Positions 23,601-32,196 of a stretch of DNA of 48,743 bases are shown piece by piece. The stretch is from Bacteroidia bacterium (GTDB taxonomy: Bacteria > Bacteroidota > Bacteroidia > Bacteroidales > Azobacteroidaceae), in contig BNXB01000005.1 of assembly GCA_025999255.1 (NCBI GenBank), forward strand, positions 1-48,743, read 5' to 3'. The notes under the pieces were generated by a model. It saw nothing but the letters and a program-made list of their open reading frames with translations. It did no database searches and was not told the DNA's origin. The position numbers and the translations under genes were made by a program. How positions within the stretch are numbered: the first letter of the stretch is position 1; the number at the start of each line of letters is the position of its first letter.

Positions 23601-23696
23601 GTATCTATAATATGAAACGAGCATGCAAAATCTGCACAAAAGGGCATGAATATGATGCGAGTTCCATATGACCTTTAAAAATAAAATTATGTACAT

Positions 23697-24185
23697 ATGA
23701 AACAACGAATATTAATATTGTCATTCCTGCTTTCTCTTTTCTGGGGAGGGAGTATTATGGCACAGACAAATCCCGAAGTGGATAAAATCTTCGAGACCTA
23801 TGGCAAGCAAAAAGGTGCAGTACTGATTGAATTATCGACCGATATTCTTGCAGGCCATACCCAAATGAAACTCTACAAAAGTCTCACCACCGCATCCAAT
23901 GATCCGTTGATTGCTGCAACTACCACAGCCATCGAAAACGACATTGAAGGAGGGATGAAGCTGATAAAAACCCTGAAAAACGGGAAAGTAGAAACCGGTT
24001 ATTACTGCCTGAAAAAGGAAGATAGATCCTCTATGTATGAATACATTTTATACAAGGAGAAATCGAAAAAAATGACTTTAATTTACATCCGGGGAAATTT
24101 TTCGCCTCAACAACTGGAAAGGGAATTAGGTAAACTGAAAGACCTGTTTATTTATGTCAATAACAAACGTATTAAATTACAATAA
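23697..24185 (+). CDS. Exported hypothetical protein (DUF4252/DUF6108-like)
   Basis: 162 aa with a signal peptide (MKQRILILSFLLSLFWGGSI, cut near AQT). The mature part has alternating helices and strands with MKLYKSLTTASNDPLIAATT and a C-terminal FSPQQLERELGKLKDLFIYV. It resembles small exported proteins encoded beside ECF sigma/anti-sigma genes in Bacteroidota (annotated as DUF4252 or DUF6108), but I am not sure which. Likely periplasmic and part of the same operon. Confidence 0.7.
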   Translation: MKQRILILSFLLSLFWGGSIMAQTNPEVDKIFETYGKQKGAVLIELSTDILAGHTQMKLYKSLTTASNDPLIAATTTAIENDIEGGMKLIKTLKNGKVETGYYCLKKEDRSSMYEYILYKEKSKKMTLIYIRGNFSPQQLERELGKLKDLFIYVNNKRIKLQ

Positions 24186-24206
24186 TAATACTATAATATT
24201 TAAATT

Positions 24207-24968
24207 ATGAAGACAAAAACACTTTTATTATGCCTTGTGCTGTTCATGACAAGTTTTGCTTATGCTCAGAATACATCAAACAATGATCAACCCGTAGTAT
24301 CCAAAAGTTCAGCTACTTACGATGGATCGTCTTATAATGTCATGTTTGCATGGAAAAAGAAAATGAAAGTCAATAATCCCCATTGGACAGGAATGGGTGT
24401 CGCTCTGGCTAACTTTGATGGAATGAACAATGTCAATACCGATTTGACTATCAGTACCTCCTACTCTTTCATCATCAACCCGATAGATTACTGCATTCCG
24501 ATAAACAGTCATTGGCTTTTGGTTAGCGGAATGGGACTCGACTTCTCCCGCTACCATTTCAAAGGGAATGTAGGCCTGACGGTAGTGAACGGGATTACCA
24601 AATTTGTTGAATCGGCCGACGAAACCTACAAATCCAGCAAATTAATCACTTATTATATTACTGTTCCTTTACTCCTTGAATATCAGACAAAACTATCCAA
24701 CCGTACATTTTATATTTCCGGAGGAATGGTCGGATACATCAAATATTACTCTAAATCACAAATTGATGTCAAAGTTGTGAGTGGTATTGAAGCAAGAAAC
24801 CTGGGACGTGACTTGAATATTCTTCCGGTTAATGGCCGCCTAATGCTCCAAACCGGTATCAGCGATATCAGTTTCTACGCTTATTATTCACCGTTCTCAT
24901 TCTTCGAAAACGGGAAAGGACCGGATTTGAAACCGATTGGAGTCGGGGTAATACTCAATTTTAATTGA
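24207..24968 (+). CDS. Outer membrane beta-barrel protein
   Basis: 253 aa with signal peptide MKTKTLLLCLVLFMTSFAYA cleaved before QNTSN. The rest shows many short amphipathic strands of alternating aromatic/hydrophobic residues (TDLTISTSYSFIINPIDY, WLLVSGMGLDFSRYHF, LITYYITVPLLLEYQ, PIGVGVILNFN at the end, with terminal aromatic-like F-N), the pattern of a PorT/outer-membrane-protein beta-barrel. It is the last of the sigma-factor unit and may be its regulated product. Ligand or function unknown. Confidence 0.8.
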   Translation: MKTKTLLLCLVLFMTSFAYAQNTSNNDQPVVSKSSATYDGSSYNVMFAWKKKMKVNNPHWTGMGVALANFDGMNNVNTDLTISTSYSFIINPIDYCIPINSHWLLVSGMGLDFSRYHFKGNVGLTVVNGITKFVESADETYKSSKLITYYITVPLLLEYQTKLSNRTFYISGGMVGYIKYYSKSQIDVKVVSGIEARNLGRDLNILPVNGRLMLQTGISDISFYAYYSPFSFFENGKGPDLKPIGVGVILNFN

Positions 24969-25092
24969 GAGTTAAAAATTACTTATAAACAATATAAAAC
25001 GTTATCTTTTGCAAATTCTGTTATTAAAGTCCGAGCAAATCATATTGGAGAAATCGTATCTATTGGAGAATATTAATAATAAAAAAAACATT

Positions 25093-25587
25093 ATGAAATT
25101 TAAAAGTATTTTAATAGTCAACGTATTATTATTGGCTTTCTGTCCAATAATCCATGCACAAACAAACGAAAAAAAAGGAGAACAACCTATGAAAGAAGTA
25201 TGCGAATTTTTAAAAGCTTGCGGACATTATTTTATAGCCACTGTTGATGGTGATCAACCGCATGTGCGCCCATTCGGAACAGCAGCTATTTTTGAAAATA
25301 AGCTATACATCCAGACAGGAAAACGGAAAAAGGTAGCCAAACAGATGATGGCAAATCCTAAAATTGAGATATGCGCTTACAACGCAACCAAAGGACAATG
25401 GTTACGCATAGAAGCGACTGTCACTCCTGATGAGCGTATTGAAGCTAAACAATTTATGCTCGATGAATATCCGTCGCTTAAATCTATGTATGCTGCCAAC
25501 GATGACAATACATTTGTATTGTATTTGGAAAATGTTACCGCCACTTTTAATAGTTTTTCCGATGAGCCAAGAGTTGTAAAATTCTAA
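25093..25587 (+). CDS. Pyridoxamine 5'-phosphate oxidase-fold protein with signal peptide
   Basis: 164 aa from the ATG at 25093. Residues 1-22 (MKFKSILIVNVLLLAFCPII, then HAQ) are a clean signal peptide. The remainder is a PNPOx/flavin-binding split-barrel: CGHYFIATVDGDQPHVRPFG, LYIQTGKRKKVAKQMMANPK and IEICAYNATKGQWLRIEATV are typical FMN/F420 contact regions. An ATG at 25189 (MKEVCEFLKACGHYF) would give the usual cytoplasmic protein and has AGGAG 9 bp upstream, unusually strong for this genome, so both forms may be made. It lies 124 bp after the barrel gene. Substrate unknown. Confidence 0.85.
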   Translation: MKFKSILIVNVLLLAFCPIIHAQTNEKKGEQPMKEVCEFLKACGHYFIATVDGDQPHVRPFGTAAIFENKLYIQTGKRKKVAKQMMANPKIEICAYNATKGQWLRIEATVTPDERIEAKQFMLDEYPSLKSMYAANDDNTFVLYLENVTATFNSFSDEPRVVKF

Positions 25588-25691
25588 ATCTACAAAACGC
25601 TGTCATTGCATGTGACAGTAACAGGATGCCTGTTTGTCATCGTACAATACGCCGGATAAAAACACTCCACCTTCTGTGTTTCAATTCTCAA

Positions 25692-26333
25692 TTACTTGAC
25701 TGTAATGTGAAAACACCCTTGCTTCCTCTCGTGTTTCACATAACATTTTCCTTCTTTTTTTAAATCCCTCAACACGGAAGCCAGAACCATTTTTAACTGA
25801 TCCGATGTTATTTCCGTCTTAGTTTTGTCGTTTTTTGTATAACGTACCCAGGAAATATCAAATGTCGTAGCATAAGTATGAGCCGAATTCGAGGACGAAT
25901 TGAGATTACCTCTACGCAATTTGGTAACATCCTCATCGGTGCGCGTAAGGCTGGTAACAATCAATTTATAATTAGGAACATTCAGATGTTCCAATGAATC
26001 CCGGAAATTTTTTCCGATCATTTCCAATAAATTTGCAGCTTTGGGCACCAAATATGGAATCGAATGTTTCAATTCTTCTACTTCATAGGTCTTCGAAGAT
26101 TTTATTTCCCGGAGTTCTTTCTTTATTTTTTCAATCTCATCCCGAGTAGAAGGCGGTTTGATACCTATTTTCTTCGCAGCCATCAAATGCAGATCATTCA
26201 AATCATTAAAATCCCGGTTATAACTACCATTATAATGAATCCGCTTAACCTCTTTTTCCTTATTGCAAGATGAAAAAGAAATTACAATAACAAACATCAA
26301 AAAGCTAATTGTCAGAAACTTACAAAAATTCAT
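25692..26333 (-). CDS. DUF5715 lipoprotein, M15 peptidase-like
   Basis: 213 aa. A lipoprotein signal ends at SFSSC (Cys23). The C-terminal half has the M15/VanY-like metal pattern: SLTRTDEDVTKLRR, then NSAHTYATTFDISW with H152 and D159, and CFHITVK with H209. These would be the zinc ligands of a D,D-carboxypeptidase or related peptidoglycan enzyme. The family is annotated DUF5715 in Bacteroidota; activity has to my knowledge not been shown. It is convergent with the PNPOx-fold gene; the 104-bp gap holds only a weak CTGTCA/TGACAG hairpin. Confidence 0.82.
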   Translation of the reverse strand: MNFCKFLTISFLMFVIVISFSSCNKEKEVKRIHYNGSYNRDFNDLNDLHLMAAKKIGIKPPSTRDEIEKIKKELREIKSSKTYEVEELKHSIPYLVPKAANLLEMIGKNFRDSLEHLNVPNYKLIVTSLTRTDEDVTKLRRGNLNSSSNSAHTYATTFDISWVRYTKNDKTKTEITSDQLKMVLASVLRDLKKEGKCYVKHERKQGCFHITVK

Positions 26334-26358
26334 ATGAAAATTTTATTTTTTTGAAATA

Positions 26359-26366
26359 CAAAGATA
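26359..26366 (-). promoter_or_regulatory. Candidate -7 element of the DUF5715 gene
   Basis: TATCTTTG on the minus strand matches TAnnTTTG exactly and lies 25 bp before the start codon. The -33 position is not TTTG. Confidence 0.45.
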
Positions 26367-26520
26367 AACTAAATCATGAGTTTTACGTTATTCTAAATAG
26401 CTTATCGCACAAACTTGGTCAACTCCGATGTTGTTGTCCCAAAGTATCCCTCGGAAATTTCCCATTCATTGGTGCCTAAGATACATGTGGATAAACGTGG
26501 TCGTGATTTTTATCTACGCA

Positions 26521-26552
26521 TTTGTCTTTCTCATTAAAATCATGTAATTTTG
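26521..26552 (+). promoter_or_regulatory. Promoter of ftsY
   Basis: TTTG (26521-26524), 20 nt, then TAATTTTG (26545-26552), within the Bacteroidota promoter consensus. It is 41 bp before the ftsY start. The region between the DUF5715 gene and this promoter (about 150 bp) shows nothing else that I can name. Confidence 0.65.
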
Positions 26553-26593
26553 CATGGATTTACGATAACTATTTGATATAGATAATATAAAAT

Positions 26594-27559
26594 ATGGGAT
26601 TTTTTGATTTTTTTACCAAAGATAAAAAGGAAAATCTGGATAAAGGATTATCCAAAACGAAAGAAAACGTTTTTTCTAAAATAACAAGAACGATTGCCGG
26701 TAAGTCGAAAGTTGACGACGAAGTCCTCGATAATCTCGAAGAAGTGCTCGTCACATCGGATGTAGGTGTGGAAACCACCTTGAAAATCATTGAACGAATC
26801 GAATCGAGAATCGTAAAAGATAAATACGTCAATACCGACGAACTAACCGCTATTTTACGGGAAGAAATCGCCTCCCTTCTCGCAGATAACAATACTGAGG
26901 AACTGGAAGATTTTGACACTCCGAAAGACAAAAAACCTTACGTCATCATGGTTGTCGGAGTGAATGGCGTCGGAAAAACGACTACCATCGGAAAACTGGC
27001 ATACCATTTCAAAAAAGCAGGAAAAAAGGTTTATCTCGGCGCTGCCGATACTTTTCGCGCCGCCGCCGTCGAACAACTGATGATATGGGGCGAACGTGTC
27101 GGCGTAGATGTCATCAAACAGAAAATGGGGGCGGACCCTGCCTCCGTCGCATTTGACACCCTGAATTCGGGAAAAGCCAACGATGCCGACGTTGTCATTA
27201 TCGACACGGCAGGAAGACTTCATAACAAAGTCAACCTGATGAACGAATTAACCAAGATTAAAAACGTAATGAAAAAAGTAATTCCGGATGCTCCTCACGA
27301 AGTATTATTGGTATTGGACGGTTCGACCGGACAAAATGCGTTCGAACAGGCCAAACAATTTACGGCTGCAACCGAAGTAACCGCCCTGGCCATCACCAAA
27401 CTGGACGGAACAGCCAAGGGAGGGGTCGTAATCGGAATATCGGACCATTTCCATATCCCGGTAAAATATATCGGATTGGGTGAAGGATTAGAAGACTTGC
27501 AAATTTTCCGTAAAAAAGAATTTGTAAATTCATTATTCGGAGACCATGAGGAGAAATAA
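26594..27559 (+). CDS. ftsY: Signal recognition particle receptor FtsY
   Basis: 321-aa GTPase that docks ribosome-SRP complexes at the inner membrane. The N-domain is about 20-100; the G-domain has G1 GVNGVGKTTTIGKLA at 122-136, AADTFRAAAVEQL (150-162), VIIDTAGRL (201-209) and TKLDGTAKGG near 280. The acidic A-domain of E. coli FtsY is absent, usual in this phylum. In many Bacteroidota rpmB-rpmG precede ftsY; here they do not. The gene overlaps rimO by 14 bp. Confidence 0.96.
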   Translation: MGFFDFFTKDKKENLDKGLSKTKENVFSKITRTIAGKSKVDDEVLDNLEEVLVTSDVGVETTLKIIERIESRIVKDKYVNTDELTAILREEIASLLADNNTEELEDFDTPKDKKPYVIMVVGVNGVGKTTTIGKLAYHFKKAGKKVYLGAADTFRAAAVEQLMIWGERVGVDVIKQKMGADPASVAFDTLNSGKANDADVVIIDTAGRLHNKVNLMNELTKIKNVMKKVIPDAPHEVLLVLDGSTGQNAFEQAKQFTAATEVTALAITKLDGTAKGGVVIGISDHFHIPVKYIGLGEGLEDLQIFRKKEFVNSLFGDHEEK

Positions 27560-28847
27560 AGTCGATATTATTACTTTAGGTTGCTCCAAAAATTTGGTAG
27601 ATTCGGAGTTATTGATGCGACAATTCGTCGCAAACGGCTATAATGTATCCCATGACCCGGAAAAACCGGAAGGAGAAATTGTGGTCATCAATACCTGCGG
27701 CTTTATCGGGGAGGCAAAGGAAGAATCGATCGATATGATCCTTCAATTCGCAGAAGCCCGAAAACAGAACAAAATACGCAAGCTATTCGTAATGGGTTGT
27801 TTATCGGAAAGATATCTCAAAGAATTACAAGACGAAATACCCGAAGTGGACAAATTCTACGGGAAATTCAACTGGAAACTTCTGATCTCCGACTTAGGGA
27901 AATCCTATCATAATGAACTTTCCTCCGACCGTATCATTACAACACCGGCTCATTATACTTACCTGAAAATTGCAGAAGGATGCAACAGAACTTGTTCCTA
28001 TTGTTCCATTCCAATCATTACCGGAAAATATAAATCCCGGACTTTAGAGGAAATCTGCGAAGAAGTAAACCGGTTGGTAAAACAAGGAGTAAAAGAATTT
28101 CAACTGATTGCACAGGATCTGACATATTATGGTCTGGATTTATACGGGAAATACAACCTGGCAGAACTGGTTCAACGCATCTCCGATATCAAAGGAGTAG
28201 AATGGATACGGTTACATTATGCTTATCCGGCTCATTTCCCGGCAGACCTGCTCCCGGTGATGCGTGAACGGGATAACGTGTGTAAATACCTGGATATTGC
28301 ATTACAACATAGCAGCGACCATATGCTGAAACTGATGCGCCGGAATATCGACAAAGAGGCGACTACAAAGTTGCTGCAAAGAATCAGGGAAGAGGTTCCG
28401 GGAATTCATTTGAGAACTACCATGATGGTAGGACATCCCGGGGAAACGGAAAACGACTTTGCCGATTTACTGGATTTCGTAAAACAAATGCGTTTTGAAC
28501 GTCTGGGTGGATTTGTTTATTCCGACGAAGAAGGAACCTATTCTAACCTGAACTATTCCGATAATATCAAGTCGGAAGAAAAATACAGACGCCTGGATGA
28601 ACTGATGGCCACCCAGGAGAAAATTGCAACGGAAATCAACGAAACAAAAATCGGTAAAACCCTTAAAGTCATTGTCGATCGGGAAGAATCCGATTTTTAT
28701 GCCGGACGAACGGAATTCGACTCACCGGAAGTGGATCCTGAAGTACTGATCAATAAAGAAAACAAATTGATTGTCGGAAACTTCTATCCGGTAACTGTCA
28801 CCGGAACTCAATATTTTGACTTAATCGGTAAAACGGATAAAATATGA
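27546..28847 (+). CDS. rimO: Ribosomal protein uS12 methylthiotransferase RimO
   Basis: 433-aa radical-SAM enzyme that methylthiolates Asp of ribosomal protein S12. N-terminal MTTase domain with cluster cysteines C13, C51 and C85; radical-SAM CxxxCxxC as CNRTCSYC (C146, C150, C153); C-terminal TRAM domain (about 365-433). Starts 14 bp inside ftsY and overlaps the next HU-like gene by 4 bp, so the four genes from ftsY are one operon. Confidence 0.96.
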   Translation: MRRNKVDIITLGCSKNLVDSELLMRQFVANGYNVSHDPEKPEGEIVVINTCGFIGEAKEESIDMILQFAEARKQNKIRKLFVMGCLSERYLKELQDEIPEVDKFYGKFNWKLLISDLGKSYHNELSSDRIITTPAHYTYLKIAEGCNRTCSYCSIPIITGKYKSRTLEEICEEVNRLVKQGVKEFQLIAQDLTYYGLDLYGKYNLAELVQRISDIKGVEWIRLHYAYPAHFPADLLPVMRERDNVCKYLDIALQHSSDHMLKLMRRNIDKEATTKLLQRIREEVPGIHLRTTMMVGHPGETENDFADLLDFVKQMRFERLGGFVYSDEEGTYSNLNYSDNIKSEEKYRRLDELMATQEKIATEINETKIGKTLKVIVDREESDFYAGRTEFDSPEVDPEVLINKENKLIVGNFYPVTVTGTQYFDLIGKTDKI

Positions 28848-29131
28848 ATGCTTCTGATTTTATTAGTGAACTAAGGAAAAAAATCCTTCTGTCAAAAGAG
28901 GAAACTTCCCGCCTGATTGATGATACTGTGGCTGTAATTACGGAACAGCTACAACAGAATAATACGATCTCTGTCCAGAATCTCGGTTCGCTTGAAGTAA
29001 AAAAAAGAGACGAACGCATTACCGTCAATCCGGTATCCGGTAAAAGACTGCTCATTCCTCCCAAATTAATAATAGGATATAGAGTTTCCCCGACTTTGAA
29101 AGAAAAAATGAAGGAAAATCCACAATCATGA
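28844..29131 (+). CDS. HU-family DNA-binding protein
   Basis: 95 aa with the HU/IHF fold: N-terminal helices DFISELRKKILLSKEETSRL, the ISVQNLGSLEVKKRDERITV hinge, then the beta-arm NPVSGKRLLIPP and a C-terminal VSPTLKEKMKE helix. It is divergent from canonical HU (DNA arm PKTGE/PxTG replaced by PVSGKRLLIPP), as in the variants found in tandem in Bacteroidota. ATGA overlaps exist on both sides, with rimO and with the next HU-like gene. Possibly a partner subunit of the next protein. Confidence 0.88.
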   Translation: MNASDFISELRKKILLSKEETSRLIDDTVAVITEQLQQNNTISVQNLGSLEVKKRDERITVNPVSGKRLLIPPKLIIGYRVSPTLKEKMKENPQS

Positions 29132-30120
29132 ACGAAAAATTGAATTTTCACGATCTGGTTGGACTCCTGTCTGAAAAAGCAGGAATTACCAAAAAAGATG
29201 CGGAGAACTTCCTCCGGGAGTTTTTCGATCTCACCACGAATGCCCTCCTTGAAGACAAACAAGTCAAAATCAAGAACCTGGGAACTTTCAAAATTGTGGA
29301 TGTACACAAACGGGAAAGTGTGGATGTCAGAACCGGAGAACGAGTGGTTATCCCTCCACATTCAAAAGTAAATTTCATCCCGGATACAAACCTGAGCAAA
29401 ACAATCAACGAACCGTTTGCCATGTTCGATCCGATAGAAATACGTAGTGGCGAATTGAATTCGCCCGATATCATCCCCGATACCGCCCATGTCCCCCCCG
29501 AACACAACCGGATTTTAGAAAAAAGAAAAAAGAAAAGGAAAAGAATCAAATTCCTTTATCCTGTTATCGCAATAATAGCAATTCTCGTTTTTGCCATTAT
29601 ATATTTCATCCCTGATTACGTTGAAATTTATAAAAAGTCCGACGACTATGTTTCCGAAACAAATCATGAACAGGGAAACGAGACTCCGGAACAAGAAATC
29701 GACATTACAGAAATGGAACAACCTTCGACCGAAAGCAAAACAGACAATATTTCCGAAGATTCCACCAGTATCGTCAATAATCCTGAAATAGCGGTCGGTA
29801 CCCCTGTAAAGCCCGAAAAACAGCCGGAAACAACGGTTGAAAAAACAGTAAAGAATACAGAACGATATTCCATTGTAAACGGAATAAAAAAACGGAAAAT
29901 AGTAGAAGGAGAAAGATTGACATTGATTGCCCTGCAGGAATACGGAAACAAAGACTTCTGGATTTACTTATACGAGGAAAATAAAAATATGATTAAAAAC
30001 CCGGAAAATGTCATGCCCGGAATGATAATCATTATTCCTCCGGTAAGTAAATATAGTATTGATAAAGACAATCCGGAATCTGTAAAAAAAGCAAAAGAGT
30101 TACAACAGAGTTTGAAATAG
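29128..30120 (+). CDS. HU-domain protein with membrane helix and LysM-like C-terminus
   Basis: 330 aa. Residues 1-95 form an HU/IHF-like domain (KAGITKKDAENFLREFFDLT, KIKNLGTFKIVDVH, RTGERVVIPPHSKVNF). A basic stretch KRKKKRKR (132-139) precedes a membrane helix at about 143-162; then an acidic linker (165-240) and a LysM-like domain (about 255-305: VEGERLTLIALQEYGNKDFW, MPGMIIIIPP). Topology implied: DNA-binding part in the cytoplasm, LysM in the periplasm, which could link nucleoid and peptidoglycan. Related architectures occur in Bacteroidota; the function is unknown. Coupled to the HU gene upstream by ATGA. Confidence 0.85.
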   Translation: MNEKLNFHDLVGLLSEKAGITKKDAENFLREFFDLTTNALLEDKQVKIKNLGTFKIVDVHKRESVDVRTGERVVIPPHSKVNFIPDTNLSKTINEPFAMFDPIEIRSGELNSPDIIPDTAHVPPEHNRILEKRKKKRKRIKFLYPVIAIIAILVFAIIYFIPDYVEIYKKSDDYVSETNHEQGNETPEQEIDITEMEQPSTESKTDNISEDSTSIVNNPEIAVGTPVKPEKQPETTVEKTVKNTERYSIVNGIKKRKIVEGERLTLIALQEYGNKDFWIYLYEENKNMIKNPENVMPGMIIIIPPVSKYSIDKDNPESVKKAKELQQSLK

Positions 30121-30172
30121 GCCTTTTTTTAACTTTTAAAATAAGGATTAATCATTTTTAACGTACTATCTC

Positions 30173-30203
30173 TTTCAACAAAAATTTAACATTTCTATTT
30201 TTG
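30173..30203 (+). promoter_or_regulatory. Promoter of the Bat operon
   Basis: TTTC (30173-30176), 19 nt, TATTTTTG (30196-30203): exact -7 element, one mismatch at -33. It lies 41 bp before moxR. The preceding 125-bp gap begins with a T-run right after the previous stop codon, but has no hairpin. Confidence 0.65.
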
Positions 30204-30244
30204 CATCGTTTCTTTGAAAATAGTAATACAAAAAAAAATAATTT

Positions 30245-31240
30245 ATGAGCCAAACAGTCGACATTCGTGAATTAAACGAAAGAATTGAAAGTAAAAGCGC
30301 TTTTGTGAATATGATTACCATGGGAATGGATCAGGTAATCGTAGGCCAGAAACATCTGGTAGAATCATTGCTAATCGGTTTGTTATCCGACGGACACATT
30401 CTCCTGGAAGGGGTTCCCGGATTAGCTAAAACACTGGCAATAAAGACATTGGGTTCTTTAATCGATGCCAAATACAGCCGTATCCAATTTACTCCCGACC
30501 TCTTGCCTGCCGATGTAATCGGAACAATGATCTACAGTCAGAAAACAGAAGAATTCCATGTAAAACACGGACCGGTTTTTGCAAACTTTGTTTTAGCGGA
30601 CGAAATCAACCGCGCTCCGGCCAAAGTACAGAGCGCTTTGCTCGAAGCCATGCAGGAAAGACAGGTTACAATCGGTGACCATACTTATAAACTACCGGAA
30701 CCATTCCTCGTAATGGCAACTCAAAACCCAATCGAACAGGAAGGTACTTATCCGCTTCCGGAAGCCCAGGTGGACCGTTTCATGCTGAAAGTCATCATCA
30801 ATTATCCTAAAAAAGACGAAGAAAAACTGATTATCCGTCAAAATATCAGTGGAGATAATAAAGACATCAAAGCTGTTTTGAAAAAAGACGAAATACTGGA
30901 AGCCCGTAAAATTGTCCGTGAAGTTTATCTGGACGAAAAAATTGAAAAGTATATCGTCGATATTGTCTTTGCTACACGTTTTCCACAGGAACACGGTTTA
31001 GCAGACCTTAAAGAAATGATCTCTTTCGGAGCTTCTCCCCGCGCTTCCATCAATCTGGCTTTAGCGGCAAGAGCATACGCTTTCATCAAACGCAGGGGTT
31101 ACGTCATCCCGGAAGACATCCGCGCCGTATGCCACGACGTGATGCGCCACCGTATCGGTCTGAGCTACGAAGCTGAAGCAAACAACCTTTCTTCCGAAGA
31201 AATTATCAGCGAAATATTGAACAAAGTCGAAGTACCTTGA
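30245..31240 (+). CDS. MoxR-family AAA+ ATPase
   Basis: 331-aa AAA+ chaperone-like ATPase that opens the Bat operon and probably remodels or assembles the VWA proteins encoded after it. Walker A GVPGLAKTL at 56-64, Walker B VLADEINRAP at 116-125, sensor region MATQNPIEQEGTYPLPEAQV, arginine-rich C-terminal lid. Full length for the family. It ends 4 bp before the 7-bp-unit repeat that separates it from the DUF58 gene. Confidence 0.95.
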   Translation: MSQTVDIRELNERIESKSAFVNMITMGMDQVIVGQKHLVESLLIGLLSDGHILLEGVPGLAKTLAIKTLGSLIDAKYSRIQFTPDLLPADVIGTMIYSQKTEEFHVKHGPVFANFVLADEINRAPAKVQSALLEAMQERQVTIGDHTYKLPEPFLVMATQNPIEQEGTYPLPEAQVDRFMLKVIINYPKKDEEKLIIRQNISGDNKDIKAVLKKDEILEARKIVREVYLDEKIEKYIVDIVFATRFPQEHGLADLKEMISFGASPRASINLALAARAYAFIKRRGYVIPEDIRAVCHDVMRHRIGLSYEAEANNLSSEEIISEILNKVEVP

Positions 31241-31243
31241 TTA

Positions 31244-31322
31244 ATTGATAATTGATAATTGACAATGAATACGAATAATTGTCAATTATCAATTGTCAAT
31301 TGTCAATTATCAATTATCAATT
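31244..31322. repeat. Inverted repeat of 7-bp ATTGAYA units (second copy)
   Basis: The left arm (31244-31264) has three units (ATTGATA twice, ATTGACA once). After a 15-nt loop the right arm (31280-31321) has six units of form TRTCAAT. The right arm runs directly into the GTG start codon of the DUF58 gene, with 1 nt between. Same unit as 1181-1281. Confidence 0.9.
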
Positions 31323-32192
31323 GTGGAAACAAGTGAACTTTTAAAAAAAGTACGACAGATAGAAATCAAGACACGCGGGTTGTCGAGAAATATATTCGCT
31401 GGTCAGTACCACTCGGCCTTCAAAGGTAGAGGTATGGCTTTTTCCGAAGTACGGGAGTATGAATTCGGGGACGATATCCGGGATATTGACTGGAATGTCA
31501 CCGCACGATATACCAGACCGTACATCAAGGTATTTGAAGAAGAAAGGGAATTAACGGTCATGTTGCTGATTGACGTCTCAGGGAGCCGGGATTTCGGAAC
31601 TTTCGAGATAATGAAAAAAGACATGATTACCGAAATTGCCGCTACGCTGGCTTTCTCTGCAATACAAAACAACGATAAAATAGGCGTTATCTTTTTTTCC
31701 GACAAAATAGAAAAATTCATCCCCCCGCAAAAAGGGAAAAAACATATCCTGTATATCATTCGCGAACTGATTAATTTTCATCCTCAGGAATCAAAAACCA
31801 ACATCAATCACGTACTTAAATACCTGACCAGCGTATTGAAAAAACGTTGTACGGCATTCATGATTTCGGATTATATCGACAATGAAAATTATCAGCATGC
31901 ACTGACCATCGCAAATAAAAAACATGATATGGTGGCAATCCAAGTCTATGATAAACGCGAAACAGAAATACCATCCGTGGGTTTAATGAAAATCAAAGAT
32001 GCGGAAACCCAACAGGAGAAATGGATCGATACATCATCGCGCAAACTCAGGGATACTTACAGGAATTGGTGGGAAAAACGCCAGACTGAGATGAATAATT
32101 CCTTCAAAAGAAGCCGTGTCGATTCTGTTTCAATTCGTACCGATGAAGATTACGTGAAAGCTTTAATCGCTCTTTTTAACAAACGCAGTTAA
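31323..32192 (+). CDS. DUF58 domain protein of the Bat operon
   Basis: 289 aa when started at GTG 31323, giving VETSELLKKVRQIEIKTRGL; family members in Bacteroidota begin M-E-T-S-E-L-L, so GTG replaces the usual ATG at the same position. A TTG at 31293 would add ten residues encoded by the repeat. Seen: FKGRGMAFSEVREYEFGDDI, RDIDWNVTARYTRPYIKVFE (the DUF58 signature), then a VWA-like strand MLLIDVSGSRDFGT. Located between moxR and the VWA genes, as in other Bat operons, where it probably acts at the membrane face with MoxR. Confidence 0.93.
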   Translation: METSELLKKVRQIEIKTRGLSRNIFAGQYHSAFKGRGMAFSEVREYEFGDDIRDIDWNVTARYTRPYIKVFEEERELTVMLLIDVSGSRDFGTFEIMKKDMITEIAATLAFSAIQNNDKIGVIFFSDKIEKFIPPQKGKKHILYIIRELINFHPQESKTNINHVLKYLTSVLKKRCTAFMISDYIDNENYQHALTIANKKHDMVAIQVYDKRETEIPSVGLMKIKDAETQQEKWIDTSSRKLRDTYRNWWEKRQTEMNNSFKRSRVDSVSIRTDEDYVKALIALFNKRS

Positions 32193-32196
32193 TAAA

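Noticed and set aside
25588..25691. Terminator between the PNPOx-fold gene and DUF5715
   Set aside because: The CTGTCA/TGACAG stem is only 6 bp, with no T-run on either side.
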